Source: Enteractinococcus helveticum (GTDB taxonomy: Bacteria > Actinomycetota > Actinomycetes > Actinomycetales > Micrococcaceae). Taken from it: a stretch of 21,792 bases of DNA. The notes below the pieces were generated by a model. It saw only the letters and a program-made list of their open reading frames with translations, was not told where the DNA came from and searched no databases. The DNA lies in assembly GCF_020742345.1 (NCBI RefSeq), contig NZ_DYXC01000167.1, forward strand, positions 1-21,792, written 5' to 3'. The first letter of the stretch is position 1; each line of letters opens with the position of its first letter. Position numbers and translations under genes: made by a program. Positions 14,041 through 21,792 of this stretch are shown here, one piece after another.

Positions 14041-16791
14041 CTAGGCGTCTCCACCTGCGGTTCCTGTGGTACCGGCGTTGACGTCGTCAAGGCGGTACTG
14101 TGCGAAAGCAGTGGCGGCAGTCCCCTTTTCGACCTTGCCATCTTCTTCCAATAGCTGCAGTGCACGAACCACAACAGAGTGGGTGTCGATACCGAAGTAG
14201 CGACGTGCAGCGGCACGAGTGTCAGAGAATCCGAAGTCATCGGCACCAAGGGTAGCGAATTTATTCGGAATGTACTGTCGAATCTGATCTGGAAGTAAGG
14301 TAGCGAAGTCAGTGGTTGCTACTACTGGCCCCTCGGTTTCTTGCATAACCTGGGTGACGTAGGGGATCCGTGGTTCTTGGTCTGGTTTCAGGAGCTGATC
14401 ACGTTCCGCAGCGACAGCGTCGCGGCGCAGTTCGTTCCAGCTCGTGACTGACCAGACGTCTGCAGATACACCCCAGTCGTTGGCCAGGACCTCAGCAGCT
14501 TCGATAACCCATGGCAGAGAGACCCCCGAACCCATAAGCTGAACCTTCGGCCCACCAATATCAGAGGTCGAGAATCGGTAGATGCCCTTCAACAGCCCCT
14601 CAATATCGATGCCTTCTGGTTCGTCGAGGTGAGTGATTGGTTCGTTGTAAACGGTGATGTAGTACATCACGTTACGAACGTGATCACCCATATCGTGGTC
14701 ACCGTACATCTCGTACAGACCATTGCGCATGATGTGGGCAATTTCGTATGAGAATGCTGGATCGTAGTGCTTCACGCCCGGGTTGGTTCCGGCGAGGATT
14801 GGCGAGTGGCCATCCATGTGCTGCGTACCTTCACCTGCAAGTGTGGTGCGTCCTGCGGTTGCACCGATTACGAAACCACGAGTCAGCTGGTCTGCTGCAG
14901 CCCAGAAGCTGTCACCGGTGCGCTGGAATCCGAACATCGAGTAGAAGATGTAAACCGGAATCATGATCTCGCCGTGGGTCGAGTATGAGGTACCTGCAGC
15001 AGTCAGCGCTGAGGTTGCACCGGCTTCGTTAATGCCTACGTGCCATAGCTGGCCTTCTGGGGATTCCTTATACGACAGGAATAGGTCGCGGTCGACGGAC
15101 ATGTAGTTCTGACCGCGTGGGTTATAGATTTTTGCGGTTGGGAAGAACGAGTCCATACCGAACGTGCGCGCCTCATCCGGGATGATCGGCACGATACGTT
15201 TACCTATGTTCTTGTCACGCATCAAGTCACGAAGCAGGCGAACGAATGCCATGGTGGTGGCAATCTGCTGTTTGCCCGATCCCTTACGAGAGTGCTTATA
15301 TGTCGACTCTGGCGGCAGCGGCAGCGGATCGTATTTCTTACGACGTTCCGGTACAAATCCACCGAGCTGTCGGCGACGCTCTTGCATGTACTTGATTTCT
15401 TCAGCGTCTTGACCCGGATGGTAGTACGGCATGGCGTACTGATCCTTTTCGATCTGTGCATCAGAAATCGGGATGCGGTGACGATCTCTGAAGATCTTGA
15501 TCTCGTCAATCGTCATTTCTTTCATCTGGTGGGTCGCGTTACGGCCTTCGAACCCAGGGCCCAGGCCGTAGCCCTTAATAGTATGGGCAAGAATTACCGT
15601 TGGTTTGCCTTTGTATTCAACGGCTGCCTTGTATGCAGCGTAGACCTTCTTGTAGTCGTGGCCACCGCGCTTCAGGCCCCAAATTTCATCGTCAGTCATG
15701 TCGGCAACGAGTTCTTTGGTTGTTGAAGAGCGCCCGAAGAAATGTTCGCGTACGAAGCCACCGGACTCAGCCTTGTAAGTCTGGTAGTCACCGTCTGGGG
15801 TTTCATTCATGACGCGAACGAGTTCACCGGTGTCATCGGCTTCCAATAGTGGATCCCATTCACGACCCCACAGGACTTTGATTACATTCCAACCGGCACC
15901 ACGGAAGGAAGCTTCAAGCTCCTGGACGATCTTGCCGTTACCTCTGACCGGCCCGTCGAGACGCTGCAGATTACAGTTAATAACGAAAGTGAGGTTATCC
16001 AGTTTGTTGTTTGCAGCAATGTGCAGCGCACCGCGGGATTCGGGCTCATCCATCTCACCGTCACCCAGGAATGCCCAAACGTGCTGGTCTGAGGTGTCTT
16101 TGATCCCGCGGTCATGAAGGTAGCGGTTGAACTGCGCCTGGTGAATAGCGTTCAGGGGGCCGAGACCCATTGAGACAGTTGGGAATTGCCAAAAGTTATC
16201 CAGCATCTTCGGATGCGGGTACGATGGCAGGCCATTTGGAGCCTGAGATTTTTCCTGGCGGAAACCATCGAGCTCTTTCTCGCTCAAACGACCCTCAAGG
16301 AAAGCCCGTGCATAGTTACCGGGGGAGGAGTGACCCTGGAAAAAAATCTGGTCACCGCCGCCAGGATGGTCCTGCCCGCGGAAGAAATGGTTTAGCCCAA
16401 CTTCGTATAGGGTCGCCTGACCAGCATATGAAGAAATATGGCCACCAACCCCTACTCCGTCACGCTGTGCTCGCTGCACAATGGCAGCAGCATTCCAGCG
16501 CAAATAGTTACGGTAACGGCGTTCTAGTTCTTCATCGCCTGGATATTCTGGTTCCTGATCGGCAGGAATGGTGTTGACATAATCAGTGGTGGTGACCATC
16601 GGCACGGCCACAGATTTGGTGCCGGCACGTTGCAACAGTTGGCGCATGATGTACTCGGCGCGTTCCGTTCCAGCGGCATCAACCAAGCTGTCAAAGGATT
16701 CGATCCATTCAGAAGTTTCCTCAGGATCTTTGTCGGGGGCGTGATCGGTCAAACCACTTAGGATGTCAGAGCTTTCTTCAGCTGTGCTCAC
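14041..16791 (-). CDS. aceE: Pyruvate dehydrogenase E1 component, homodimeric type
   Basis: AceE is the thiamine-diphosphate E1 of the pyruvate dehydrogenase complex; it decarboxylates pyruvate and acetylates the lipoyl E2. In actinobacteria the single-chain E1 also works in the mixed PDH/ODH complex. The 916-residue product has the ThDP motif GDGEMDEPESRGALH (about 243) ending in NCNLQRLDGPVRGN (about 272), SSYAGQATLYEVG, HTIKGYGLG and a transketolase-like C-terminal half (GINEAGATSALTAAGTSYS, TAGRTTLAGEGTQHMDGHSP). The GTG at 16791 is chosen: AGAGG (complement of 16798-16802) lies 6 nt upstream. The in-frame GTG at 16812 has no ribosome binding site. No E2 or E3 gene is nearby. It supplies acetyl-CoA for the fab genes downstream. 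Confidence 0.95.
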   Translation of the reverse strand: MSTAEESSDILSGLTDHAPDKDPEETSEWIESFDSLVDAAGTERAEYIMRQLLQRAGTKSVAVPMVTTTDYVNTIPADQEPEYPGDEELERRYRNYLRWNAAAIVQRAQRDGVGVGGHISSYAGQATLYEVGLNHFFRGQDHPGGGDQIFFQGHSSPGNYARAFLEGRLSEKELDGFRQEKSQAPNGLPSYPHPKMLDNFWQFPTVSMGLGPLNAIHQAQFNRYLHDRGIKDTSDQHVWAFLGDGEMDEPESRGALHIAANNKLDNLTFVINCNLQRLDGPVRGNGKIVQELEASFRGAGWNVIKVLWGREWDPLLEADDTGELVRVMNETPDGDYQTYKAESGGFVREHFFGRSSTTKELVADMTDDEIWGLKRGGHDYKKVYAAYKAAVEYKGKPTVILAHTIKGYGLGPGFEGRNATHQMKEMTIDEIKIFRDRHRIPISDAQIEKDQYAMPYYHPGQDAEEIKYMQERRRQLGGFVPERRKKYDPLPLPPESTYKHSRKGSGKQQIATTMAFVRLLRDLMRDKNIGKRIVPIIPDEARTFGMDSFFPTAKIYNPRGQNYMSVDRDLFLSYKESPEGQLWHVGINEAGATSALTAAGTSYSTHGEIMIPVYIFYSMFGFQRTGDSFWAAADQLTRGFVIGATAGRTTLAGEGTQHMDGHSPILAGTNPGVKHYDPAFSYEIAHIMRNGLYEMYGDHDMGDHVRNVMYYITVYNEPITHLDEPEGIDIEGLLKGIYRFSTSDIGGPKVQLMGSGVSLPWVIEAAEVLANDWGVSADVWSVTSWNELRRDAVAAERDQLLKPDQEPRIPYVTQVMQETEGPVVATTDFATLLPDQIRQYIPNKFATLGADDFGFSDTRAAARRYFGIDTHSVVVRALQLLEEDGKVEKGTAATAFAQYRLDDVNAGTTGTAGGDA

Positions 16792-17058
16792 TGCTGACCT
16801 CTTTTCTTTCACTAACGACTATTGTGTCTTGTCGTTTATTGGCACGCATATGATCTCGGTTGTGATCAATTGCGTCACGTCAAAGGGATCTCAAAGGGGA
16901 TTCTACCCTTGTCCGTCCAATCGGAGGGGTAATCAGTACTCGTTACGTCAACTGCAATCTCTCGCTGGTCAAGCTAGAACACAATAAGATGGCAAGATGT
17001 TGCTAATACCTCAAGAATTTTGAAAAATAGAGTAACCACAATTTGTAAAAGGAGTGTT
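16792..17058. promoter_or_regulatory. Divergent promoter region aceE / DUF3052
   Basis: This 267-bp region drives aceE leftwards and the DUF3052 gene rightwards. It contains two near-identical 11-mers, CGTCACGTCAA at 16873-16883 and CGTTACGTCAA at 16941-16951 (68 bp apart, same orientation). On the minus strand TAGAAT near 16901-16906 is a fair -10 for aceE without a good -35. On +, TTGCTA (17000-17005) and AAAAAT (17023-17028), 17 nt apart, are a weak promoter for the DUF3052 gene. The repeats look like paired regulator sites, but I cannot name the factor. Confidence 0.4.
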
Positions 17059-17496
17059 GTGAGCAACTCGGCGTCTGGTAAAAACCCAGATAATAATCAT
17101 TATATTGCTGAACTCGAACTAGCTGTTGGGGATGTTATCCAAGAGCTGGGATGGGATGAAGATATCGACTTCGAATTCCGAAACGGTTTAGAGGACGCCC
17201 TAGGCGAAGAGTTCCTCACCGAAGAGGACCGAGAGCCGGTCGACGCAGTGCTCCTGTGGTGGCGAGACGATGACGGTGATGTCGCTGATCTCACTGATGC
17301 CCTTGAAGATGCCACCACCAACCTCGATGAGGATGCGTCAATTTGGTTGCTGGTGCCTCGGGCTTCACAGCCCGGTCATGTCTCTCCAACAGATATCTCT
17401 GAGGCCGCTACTGTGGCCGGTTTTCGTGCCACCACCACGGCAGGTGTTTCTGAAGACTGGTTGGCAACCCGACTCGAACCTGCAGTCGCGCACTAG
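17059..17496 (+). CDS. DUF3052 family protein
   Basis: This 145-residue acidic cytoplasmic protein belongs to an actinobacterial family of unknown function. The family signature is clear: VGDVIQELGWDEDIDFEFRNGLED, EPVDAVLLWWRDDDGDVADL, then IWLLVPRASQPGHVSPTDISEAA and a closing DWLATRL. The start is the GTG at 17059, with AAGGAG at 17049-17054 only 4 nt upstream, giving the family's N-terminus. The TTG at 17020 would extend the protein with unrelated residues. The stop codon shares its last base with the GTG of the peroxiredoxin gene (TAGTG), so the two proteins are translationally coupled. The same order with aceE and ahpE is found in mycobacteria. The function is not known; a role tied to PDH or redox status is only a guess from context. 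Confidence 0.88.
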   Translation: MSNSASGKNPDNNHYIAELELAVGDVIQELGWDEDIDFEFRNGLEDALGEEFLTEEDREPVDAVLLWWRDDDGDVADLTDALEDATTNLDEDASIWLLVPRASQPGHVSPTDISEAATVAGFRATTTAGVSEDWLATRLEPAVAH

Positions 17497-17945
17497 TGAC
17501 AGTTCCCGCATTACGTGATCAGTACGGGCAGGAATGGCCATTTCCTCCCGTTGAAGGGCCCGATCAGCCAGGTCATGATGCCACCTGGCTTATCTTCATT
17601 CCGGGCGCCTATACCCCCGTATGTATGTCAGAACTCAAAGAGATTGGCAGTGTCGCTCATCAACTGGCTGGTATGAGTGTGGGTTTACGACTTATAGCAC
17701 CAGACTCAGCGCCTGTTTTGCGTCTAGTTGCCGATGAGCTGGACTTGGAGATTCCCTTTCTTTCTGACTTCTGGCCGCATGGTGCTGCAGCAAAGCAATA
17801 CGGAATCCTTGATGAGACCACGGGACGGCCCAAGAGAGTCAGCCTGCTGGTTGATCGTAAAGGAGACGTGCTGGAAACGATTGTCTCAACGGAAGGTGCC
17901 CGCAATATGACCGAGCATCTCTCGGTTTTGCAAAACAAAAAATAA
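17496..17945 (+). CDS. ahpE: AhpE-type peroxiredoxin
   Basis: This is a thiol peroxidase that reduces peroxides through a peroxidatic cysteine. The 149-residue protein shows the universal PxxxTxxC motif as PGAYTPVC with Pro36, Thr40 and Cys43. There is no other cysteine, so it is a 1-Cys enzyme that needs an external thiol for reduction. Later family features are LIAPDSAPVLR, FLSDFWPHGAAAKQYGI and a conserved Arg before SLLVDRKGDV. The length is close to mycobacterial AhpE (about 153). The GTG at 17496 overlaps the upstream stop by one base and has no ribosome binding site of its own, so it depends on translation of the DUF3052 gene. A tRNA gene follows 46 nt downstream. Confidence 0.92.
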   Translation: MTVPALRDQYGQEWPFPPVEGPDQPGHDATWLIFIPGAYTPVCMSELKEIGSVAHQLAGMSVGLRLIAPDSAPVLRLVADELDLEIPFLSDFWPHGAAAKQYGILDETTGRPKRVSLLVDRKGDVLETIVSTEGARNMTEHLSVLQNKK

Positions 17946-17991
17946 TGGGCTACTATTGAATCTTGTTGCAGGGCGGAAACGCCAAGCACAT

Positions 17992-18064
17992 GGGTCTTTA
18001 GCTCAGCTGGTAGAGCAACTCGTTTACACCGAGTAGGTCATCGGTTCGATCCCGGTAGGACCCA
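17992..18064 (+). tRNA. tRNA-Val, anticodon UAC
   Basis: A complete cloverleaf fits 73 nt. The acceptor stem GGGTCTT/AGGACCC has one G-U pair. The D arm is GCTC..GAGC, the anticodon stem ACTCG/CGAGT has loop TTTACAC (anticodon TAC at 18025-18027, reading GUA and GUG), and the T arm is ATCGG-TTCGATC-CCGGT. The discriminator is A; CCA is not encoded. It begins 46 nt after ahpE and ends 8 nt before a strong terminator. Confidence 0.95.
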
Positions 18065-18072
18065 CAGAAATG

Positions 18073-18125
18073 GAAAACCGTCTTACCTTCCTTCCTGCTG
18101 GTGCAGGGAAGGTAAGACGGTTTTC
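18073..18125 (+). terminator. Strong terminator after tRNA-Val
   Basis: GAAAACCGTCTTACCTTCC (18073-18091) and its exact complement at 18107-18125 form a 19-bp stem around a 15-nt loop with a small inner stem (CTGC/GCAG). The right arm itself ends in GGTTTTC and TTATA follows, so the A and T ends of the stem let it work in both directions. Confidence 0.85.
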
Positions 18126-18643
18126 TTATATCAATGGATTTAGTTTAGGTTGTTCCTACCCGCCGTCCGTGGAATTTAAAAAGCGCGGCCGAACAACTCT
18201 TCCGCCTTAGTTCTTTGATCTTTGAGGTGATCCGTTGGTGGACACCTTGGCTGAAGCCAGGCGATGGACATACCTCCGAAGTTCAAACAGTGTTTGGGCT
18301 ACGTTGGAGGCACGATTATTGCATATATGTTGAGATAGCGTTATGACAGTCTGCAGATCTCAGCAATAGACGTTGATTTCCTGGCAGGGTGTGTGGGCGC
18401 GAGGAGGCTTCTAATGGCGTATCGAGGCCTCGCTTAGGCGGGGCTCTCTATATCGGGCATAAGTTTCTGGTTGCAGAGATCCTATTAGCAGTTCATGAAC
18501 GTGGCCAAATAAGAAACTACCAGCCAAATTCGGTGTGTTCAGTGCTTCATCCGTTCTGGAACTTCACGGAGACTTCACAGGAACGATTGTTAACATGACT
18601 CGGTGGTTCGCAAACACGACAGTGAAAGCAGATTCAATTTCCG
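18126..18643 (+). other. Long spacer between tRNA-Val and the acyltransferase gene
   Basis: About 518 bp with no conventional gene. A 69-codon open frame at 18389-18598 resembles nothing I know and has no ribosome binding site. The stretch contains the mini-ORF with hairpin described separately, a weak promoter-like pair TTGCAT (18319-18324) and TATGAC (18342-18347) with 17-nt spacing, and a short tandem repeat ACTTCAC-G/A-G near 18560-18580. I found no copy of the tRNA 3' end that would mark an attachment site. Confidence 0.5.
18402..18444 (+). promoter_or_regulatory. Mini-ORF with strong RBS ending inside a hairpin
   Basis: GAGGAGG at about 18401-18407 lies 6 nt before the ATG at 18414, which opens a 7-codon frame (MAYRGLA) stopping at 18435-18437. 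The hairpin GCCTCGC (18427-18433) - TTAG - GCGGGGC (18438-18444) has the stop codon in its loop and is followed by TCTCTATAT. A ribosome on the mini-ORF would melt the hairpin, which is the logic of a leader peptide or attenuator. It lies about 200 nt before the acyltransferase start, so the link is uncertain. Confidence 0.35.
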
Positions 18644-20773
18644 ATGACATCAGCAACAACTAAACCTCCCAGTGAACCCGCAGTTAAAGCGGGTTCTAAG
18701 TTCCGACCTGACATTCAAGGCCTACGGGCTGTCGCTGTGGGTCTGGTTTTGCTATACCACGCGGGATTACCGTTCCTTCCCGGTGGTTATGTCGGAGTTG
18801 ACGTATTCTTTGTCATCTCAGGGTTTCTGATCACGGGCATGTTGGTTCGTCAGTCGATGGAAAAAGGTCGAATCGAGCTCGCCGACTTTTATGCCCGTCG
18901 GATCCGAAGAATCCTTCCAGCGGCCACAGTGGTATTAGCTTTCGTCGCGATTGTGACATTACTCGTTCTGCCGCGTACAAGATGGGACGCCATTGGCACT
19001 GAAATAATTGCTAGTGCGTTTTATGTGGTCAACTGGGTGTTGGCCGGTGGTACGGACTATCTCAACGCTGAACAGGCTGCAAGTCCGATTCAGCACTTCT
19101 GGACTCTCGCGGTTGAAGAACAGTTCTATATCTTATGGCCTGCGCTGCTTATCGGGTTACTCTGGCTCGCGACAAAGCGTAGAAAAGGCCCTGACACAGT
19201 GGATGCGCGCAGGGTGCGCATCCAGATCCTTTTACAAATCGCTGTCGGTATCGCGATCGTGCCATCATTCATTTGGTCGATCTATTACACAGACGCGAAT
19301 CCTGCCCCTGCTTATTTTGTCACTACGACACGATTGTGGGAGATTGCAATTGGAGCGGCAATTGCGATCTTCGCTACGCAGCTGCAGAGGATTCCGGATG
19401 CCTTTGGATTCGCTCTTCAAGGTGGCGGTCTCCTGGCAATCTTAATGGCTGGTCTTTTGTACACTGAGGGAACGCAGTTCCCTGGATATGCTGCCCTCTT
19501 GCCTACATTGGGAGCTGCTGGCGTGATCGTTGGCGGAATGAGCGGAAGGGCAACACGAGGATTCGCTACAGTTCTCAATGTAAAACCGATGCGATGGATT
19601 GGAGACCTATCGTATTCGCTATATTTGTGGCATTGGCCGCTCTTAGTATTCGCAGCCTACCTTGCGGGTGGTGTACTACGCATCCGGTATGGGTTGCTGA
19701 TTGTACTTCTTGCGATCATCCCGTCTTGGCTCAGTTACAAATATATCGAAGAACCCTTCCGGCATTGGCAGCGACTGAAAGAGAAAACAGGACGCGCGCT
19801 ACGCGCCGGGGTGTCACTAATGGCTACGACAAGCGTTATCGGTGTTGCAGTCGTAGTTACCAGTAACCAGCTAGCGTCTACCGGCGATATGGCTTTGTCT
19901 GCAGATGAGCCCATGGGTGCTGAGGTTGTAGAGATTGACCCTGACGCTCTAGAACCGGTGAATCAGGTAACTTATATGACTCCAGATGTTACAACAGTTG
20001 ATGACGATGTCGCCGACGTGTATGGAGATGGTTGTCACGTAGATGATACGTCCACAGAGTTCGACCCGTGTATTTACGGCAATCCGGATTCGGACTATGT
20101 GGTGGCAATCGTAGGAGATTCGCACGCTGCACAGTGGGTACCCGCACTGCAGAAGATAGCCACTGCTAATGACTGGCGCCTAGAGACTTACACCAAGAGT
20201 GCGTGTGCGCTGAACACAGTCGCAGTGAACGCTGGCGGAAGCTTCTATGAAAGTTGCTACGGCTGGGGTGAAAATGTTTTGGATCATTTTACTGGACCCG
20301 AGGCGCCCGATCACGTAATAGCGAGCGCGTCAACATATTCTGCCTCTGATAGCTCGGAAGTCCCAGAAGGAGTCCGTACCGGTGACGTCGGAAAAGGCTT
20401 CGAAAACGCCTGGACTCAGATTCAGGACGCAGGTGTAGGACTGACCGTATTGCTCGACACGCCTAGGCCACGTATGGATGTACCGGAGTGTATAGCCGAA
20501 AATGAGGAAAATCTGATCGAGTGCGCAGCAGATCGCACAGAAGCTGTGAAATTCAGCGGTCACGGAAGACTCTTGGATGCCGCAGAAGCTACCGATACGG
20601 AGACTGTTGATATGACGGATGCTATATGCTCGCCGGAGGCTTGTGCGCCAGTTGTTGGTGGCGTCATCGTGTGGCGCGATAGTCACCATATCACAGCGAC
20701 CTATGCCGAGACGCTTGCTGGAAGTCTGCAAAGGAAATTGCAACAAGATTCGTCGTTAGAATTTTCTGAGTAA
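18644..20773 (+). CDS. Membrane O-acyltransferase, AT3-SGNH type (OafA/OatA-like)
   Basis: This 709-residue integral membrane protein belongs to acyltransferase family 3. The AT3 domain (about 20-385) opens FRPDIQGLRAVAVGLVLLYH with the conserved R-X10-H (Arg28, His39), then GGYVGVDVFFVISGFLITG, HFWTLAVEEQFYILWP and SYSLYLWHWPLLVF, with roughly ten membrane helices. An acidic linker precedes an extracytoplasmic SGNH esterase-like domain with GDSHAAQW (Ser493) and RDSHHIT (Asp679, His682), so the catalytic residues are intact. Such fusions transfer acetyl or other acyl groups across the membrane to peptidoglycan or surface glycans; the acceptor cannot be told here. The ATG at 18644 has no clear ribosome binding site, but the family N-terminus follows at once. 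The gene stands alone, between a tRNA and an IS remnant. Confidence 0.9.
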   Translation: MTSATTKPPSEPAVKAGSKFRPDIQGLRAVAVGLVLLYHAGLPFLPGGYVGVDVFFVISGFLITGMLVRQSMEKGRIELADFYARRIRRILPAATVVLAFVAIVTLLVLPRTRWDAIGTEIIASAFYVVNWVLAGGTDYLNAEQAASPIQHFWTLAVEEQFYILWPALLIGLLWLATKRRKGPDTVDARRVRIQILLQIAVGIAIVPSFIWSIYYTDANPAPAYFVTTTRLWEIAIGAAIAIFATQLQRIPDAFGFALQGGGLLAILMAGLLYTEGTQFPGYAALLPTLGAAGVIVGGMSGRATRGFATVLNVKPMRWIGDLSYSLYLWHWPLLVFAAYLAGGVLRIRYGLLIVLLAIIPSWLSYKYIEEPFRHWQRLKEKTGRALRAGVSLMATTSVIGVAVVVTSNQLASTGDMALSADEPMGAEVVEIDPDALEPVNQVTYMTPDVTTVDDDVADVYGDGCHVDDTSTEFDPCIYGNPDSDYVVAIVGDSHAAQWVPALQKIATANDWRLETYTKSACALNTVAVNAGGSFYESCYGWGENVLDHFTGPEAPDHVIASASTYSASDSSEVPEGVRTGDVGKGFENAWTQIQDAGVGLTVLLDTPRPRMDVPECIAENEENLIECAADRTEAVKFSGHGRLLDAAEATDTETVDMTDAICSPEACAPVVGGVIVWRDSHHITATYAETLAGSLQRKLQQDSSLEFSE

Positions 20774-20859
20774 GTGATAGCACGGGTTCTTGAAATCTTA
20801 TCTTGGTATAGGTTACTGCAGTTCTGGCTATTGGATACTCTAGGGTTCATTGTAGTGAT

Positions 20860-20878
20860 GACAGTCTCAGTGACTGTC
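20860..20878 (+). terminator. Possible weak terminator downstream of the acyltransferase gene
   Basis: GACAGTC-N5-GACTGTC forms a 7-bp stem, extendable by a wobble and an A-T pair, about 87 bp after the stop codon. No T-run follows on +. The only A-run is AAAAAA from 20889, which would serve the opposite strand. It may also lie near the left end of the IS remnant. Confidence 0.35.
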
Positions 20879-20901
20879 GTTGAATAGCAAAAAAGAGGTC
20901 G

Positions 20902-21792
20902 ACCTGGTGGTGGACCATTGTGTCGTTGTTGGTCGAAGGCGTGGGTTATTTTGACATCTTAGCGCGGTGTCGTTCTCTGCGGCGGACGAGTAGCAAGATC
21001 AATAAGATGGCCAACGAATTCACGCTGGAACAAGTCACCACATTGGGCCCTGAAGAAGTGTAGAGTTTATTGCCTCATCGTCGTGCCGTGGTAGCGGCGG
21101 GATTTGCGGAATCCAGTTTTCTCGTGAACAGCGATCGCCGGATCCGTCGGGTAGGAAATCCACGCTGAAAGTCGAGTGGGGACGCTGCACGGCTGCCGAT
21201 GCATCGGCGGGTTTGAAGTTCGATAGCTATCCGCAATCCTGCGCCCGATTCAACGAAAACGCTCAACTGCGTAACCTGATAGAGAAACTCTCGCCACAGC
21301 CAGGCCAGTGTATGTTCGTAGACTGGGTCGGGTTAGGAGTGTGATTGTGAACCCTTAGGGGTAAAACCACTAGCGTGTCTGTTTCGGTCGCGAAACTAGG
21401 TAGGCGCTTTGCCGAACTAGTACAGGTCGAAGGCGAATATCTACAACCGTTACCGGCCACGGCATGGACGAAATCAGTGTGGCGTAAAGCCAAAGTTGGG
21501 TCGGATTATTATATCCAAATCGATCACCGGCGCTACTTGGTGCCATACCAGCGCGTGAGCAAAACTGTTGACGTGCAACTTCACGGAGGTTGAGGTTTTG
21601 ATCTCCTGGGATACCACCGAATCGCAGCACACCTACCGGAACACCGGTCGCAAGGGCTGCTACACCACGAAACGCGACCCATGCTCCGGCCAACGACCAA
21701 CTGAGCTCGTCGTTGTGTTCATGAGTACGTCGTCTGGGCAATATGTGTTGGGCCAACAACACTGAAGGTATCACTGCTTTCTTAGGCGTTGC
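20902..21792 (+). pseudogene. Decayed IS21-family transposase (istA) remnant
   Basis: Pieces of an IS21-type IstA can be followed in order through broken frames. An N-terminal part (about 20920-21165) shows LLVEGVGYFDILARCRSLRR, KINKMANEFTLEQVTTLGPE and PHRRAVVAAGF, with TAG at 21061 and TGA at 21166. A frame change leads to TLKVEWGR...SYPQSCARFNE...PGQCMFVDWVG (21162-21341), the start of the DDE integrase core, ending in TGA at 21342. Then a C-terminal part begins without the rest of the core: LQPLPATAW..VWRKAKVGSDYYIQIDHRRYLVPYQ..SKTVDVQL (21375-21593), followed by GYHRIAAHLPEHRSQG, YTTKRD and HAPANDQLSS in three different frames. About 180-200 codons with the other catalytic acids are missing. 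It continues past the window edge; no istB is visible. Confidence 0.75.

Noticed and set aside
16792..16812. Longer AceE from the GTG at 16812
   Set aside because: The AGAGG site lies inside this stretch and serves the GTG at 16791.
16861..16879. CRP/GlxR-like site TGTGA...TCACG in the aceE promoter
   Set aside because: The half sites are 9 nt apart instead of 6 and the second half is imperfect.
18045..18064. att repeat from the tRNA-Val 3' end
   Set aside because: I searched by eye for a second copy of the tRNA 3' end downstream and found none within the window.
18389..18598. 69-codon open frame before the acyltransferase
   Set aside because: No ribosome binding site, no family resemblance, and a mixed composition. 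It may overlap the leader element, but I do not call it a gene.

Overview
The window looks like chromosomal DNA of an actinobacterium, most likely a member of the Micrococcales / Micrococcaceae with unusually moderate GC (about half, judged by eye). The evidence is the gene order and several actinobacteria-restricted families (DUF2469, DUF3052, DUF3145, a PucR-type regulator beside a fabD-fabH-acpP-fabF cluster, and a homodimeric AceE). The genus cannot be fixed from the sequence alone. Most of the window is core genome. I saw no CRISPR array, prophage, toxin-antitoxin pair or defence system.

Left block (1-7851, all + strand). The 3' part of trmD is followed by rplS, two tandem signal peptidase I genes (the first spaced by 15 nt, the second by an ATGA overlap), rnhB (ATGA overlap) and a DUF2469 gene that may be leaderless. 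After a 109-bp spacer carrying a perfect 17-bp palindrome and one perfect DnaA-box match comes a tight operon yraN - comM - dprA - xerC. This is DNA processing and recombination: a nuclease-fold protein, a ComM AAA+ helicase-like protein, a RecA loader and a tyrosine recombinase. The order resembles the mycobacterial region from trmD to xerC.

Middle block (7852-17945). A DUF3145 gene on + converges on the fatty-acid synthesis operon on -, with a strong bidirectional terminator between them. Transcription on - runs aceE -> PucR/FasR-like regulator -> fabD -> fabH -> acpP -> fabF. It links pyruvate oxidation to acetyl-CoA with chain initiation and elongation. A perfect TTGTAGG-N3-CCTACAA palindrome covers the -35 region in front of fabD and is the best candidate operator for the adjacent regulator. 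Divergent from aceE are DUF3052 and a one-Cys AhpE-type peroxiredoxin, whose stop and start codons share a base.

Right block (17946-21792). tRNA-Val(UAC) is followed at once by a 19-bp-stem terminator. Beyond it the character changes: a 0.5-kb stretch without a conventional gene (it holds a 7-codon mini-ORF with a strong ribosome binding site and a hairpin), a 709-aa membrane O-acyltransferase (AT3 + SGNH), and a badly decayed IS21-family istA remnant running off the window end. This tRNA-proximal part is the only accessory-looking region.

The most useful leads are the fabD operator, the palindrome upstream of yraN, the Asp-to-Glu change in the TrmD catalytic motif, the mini-ORF/hairpin leader before the acyltransferase, and the internally deleted IS21 remnant.
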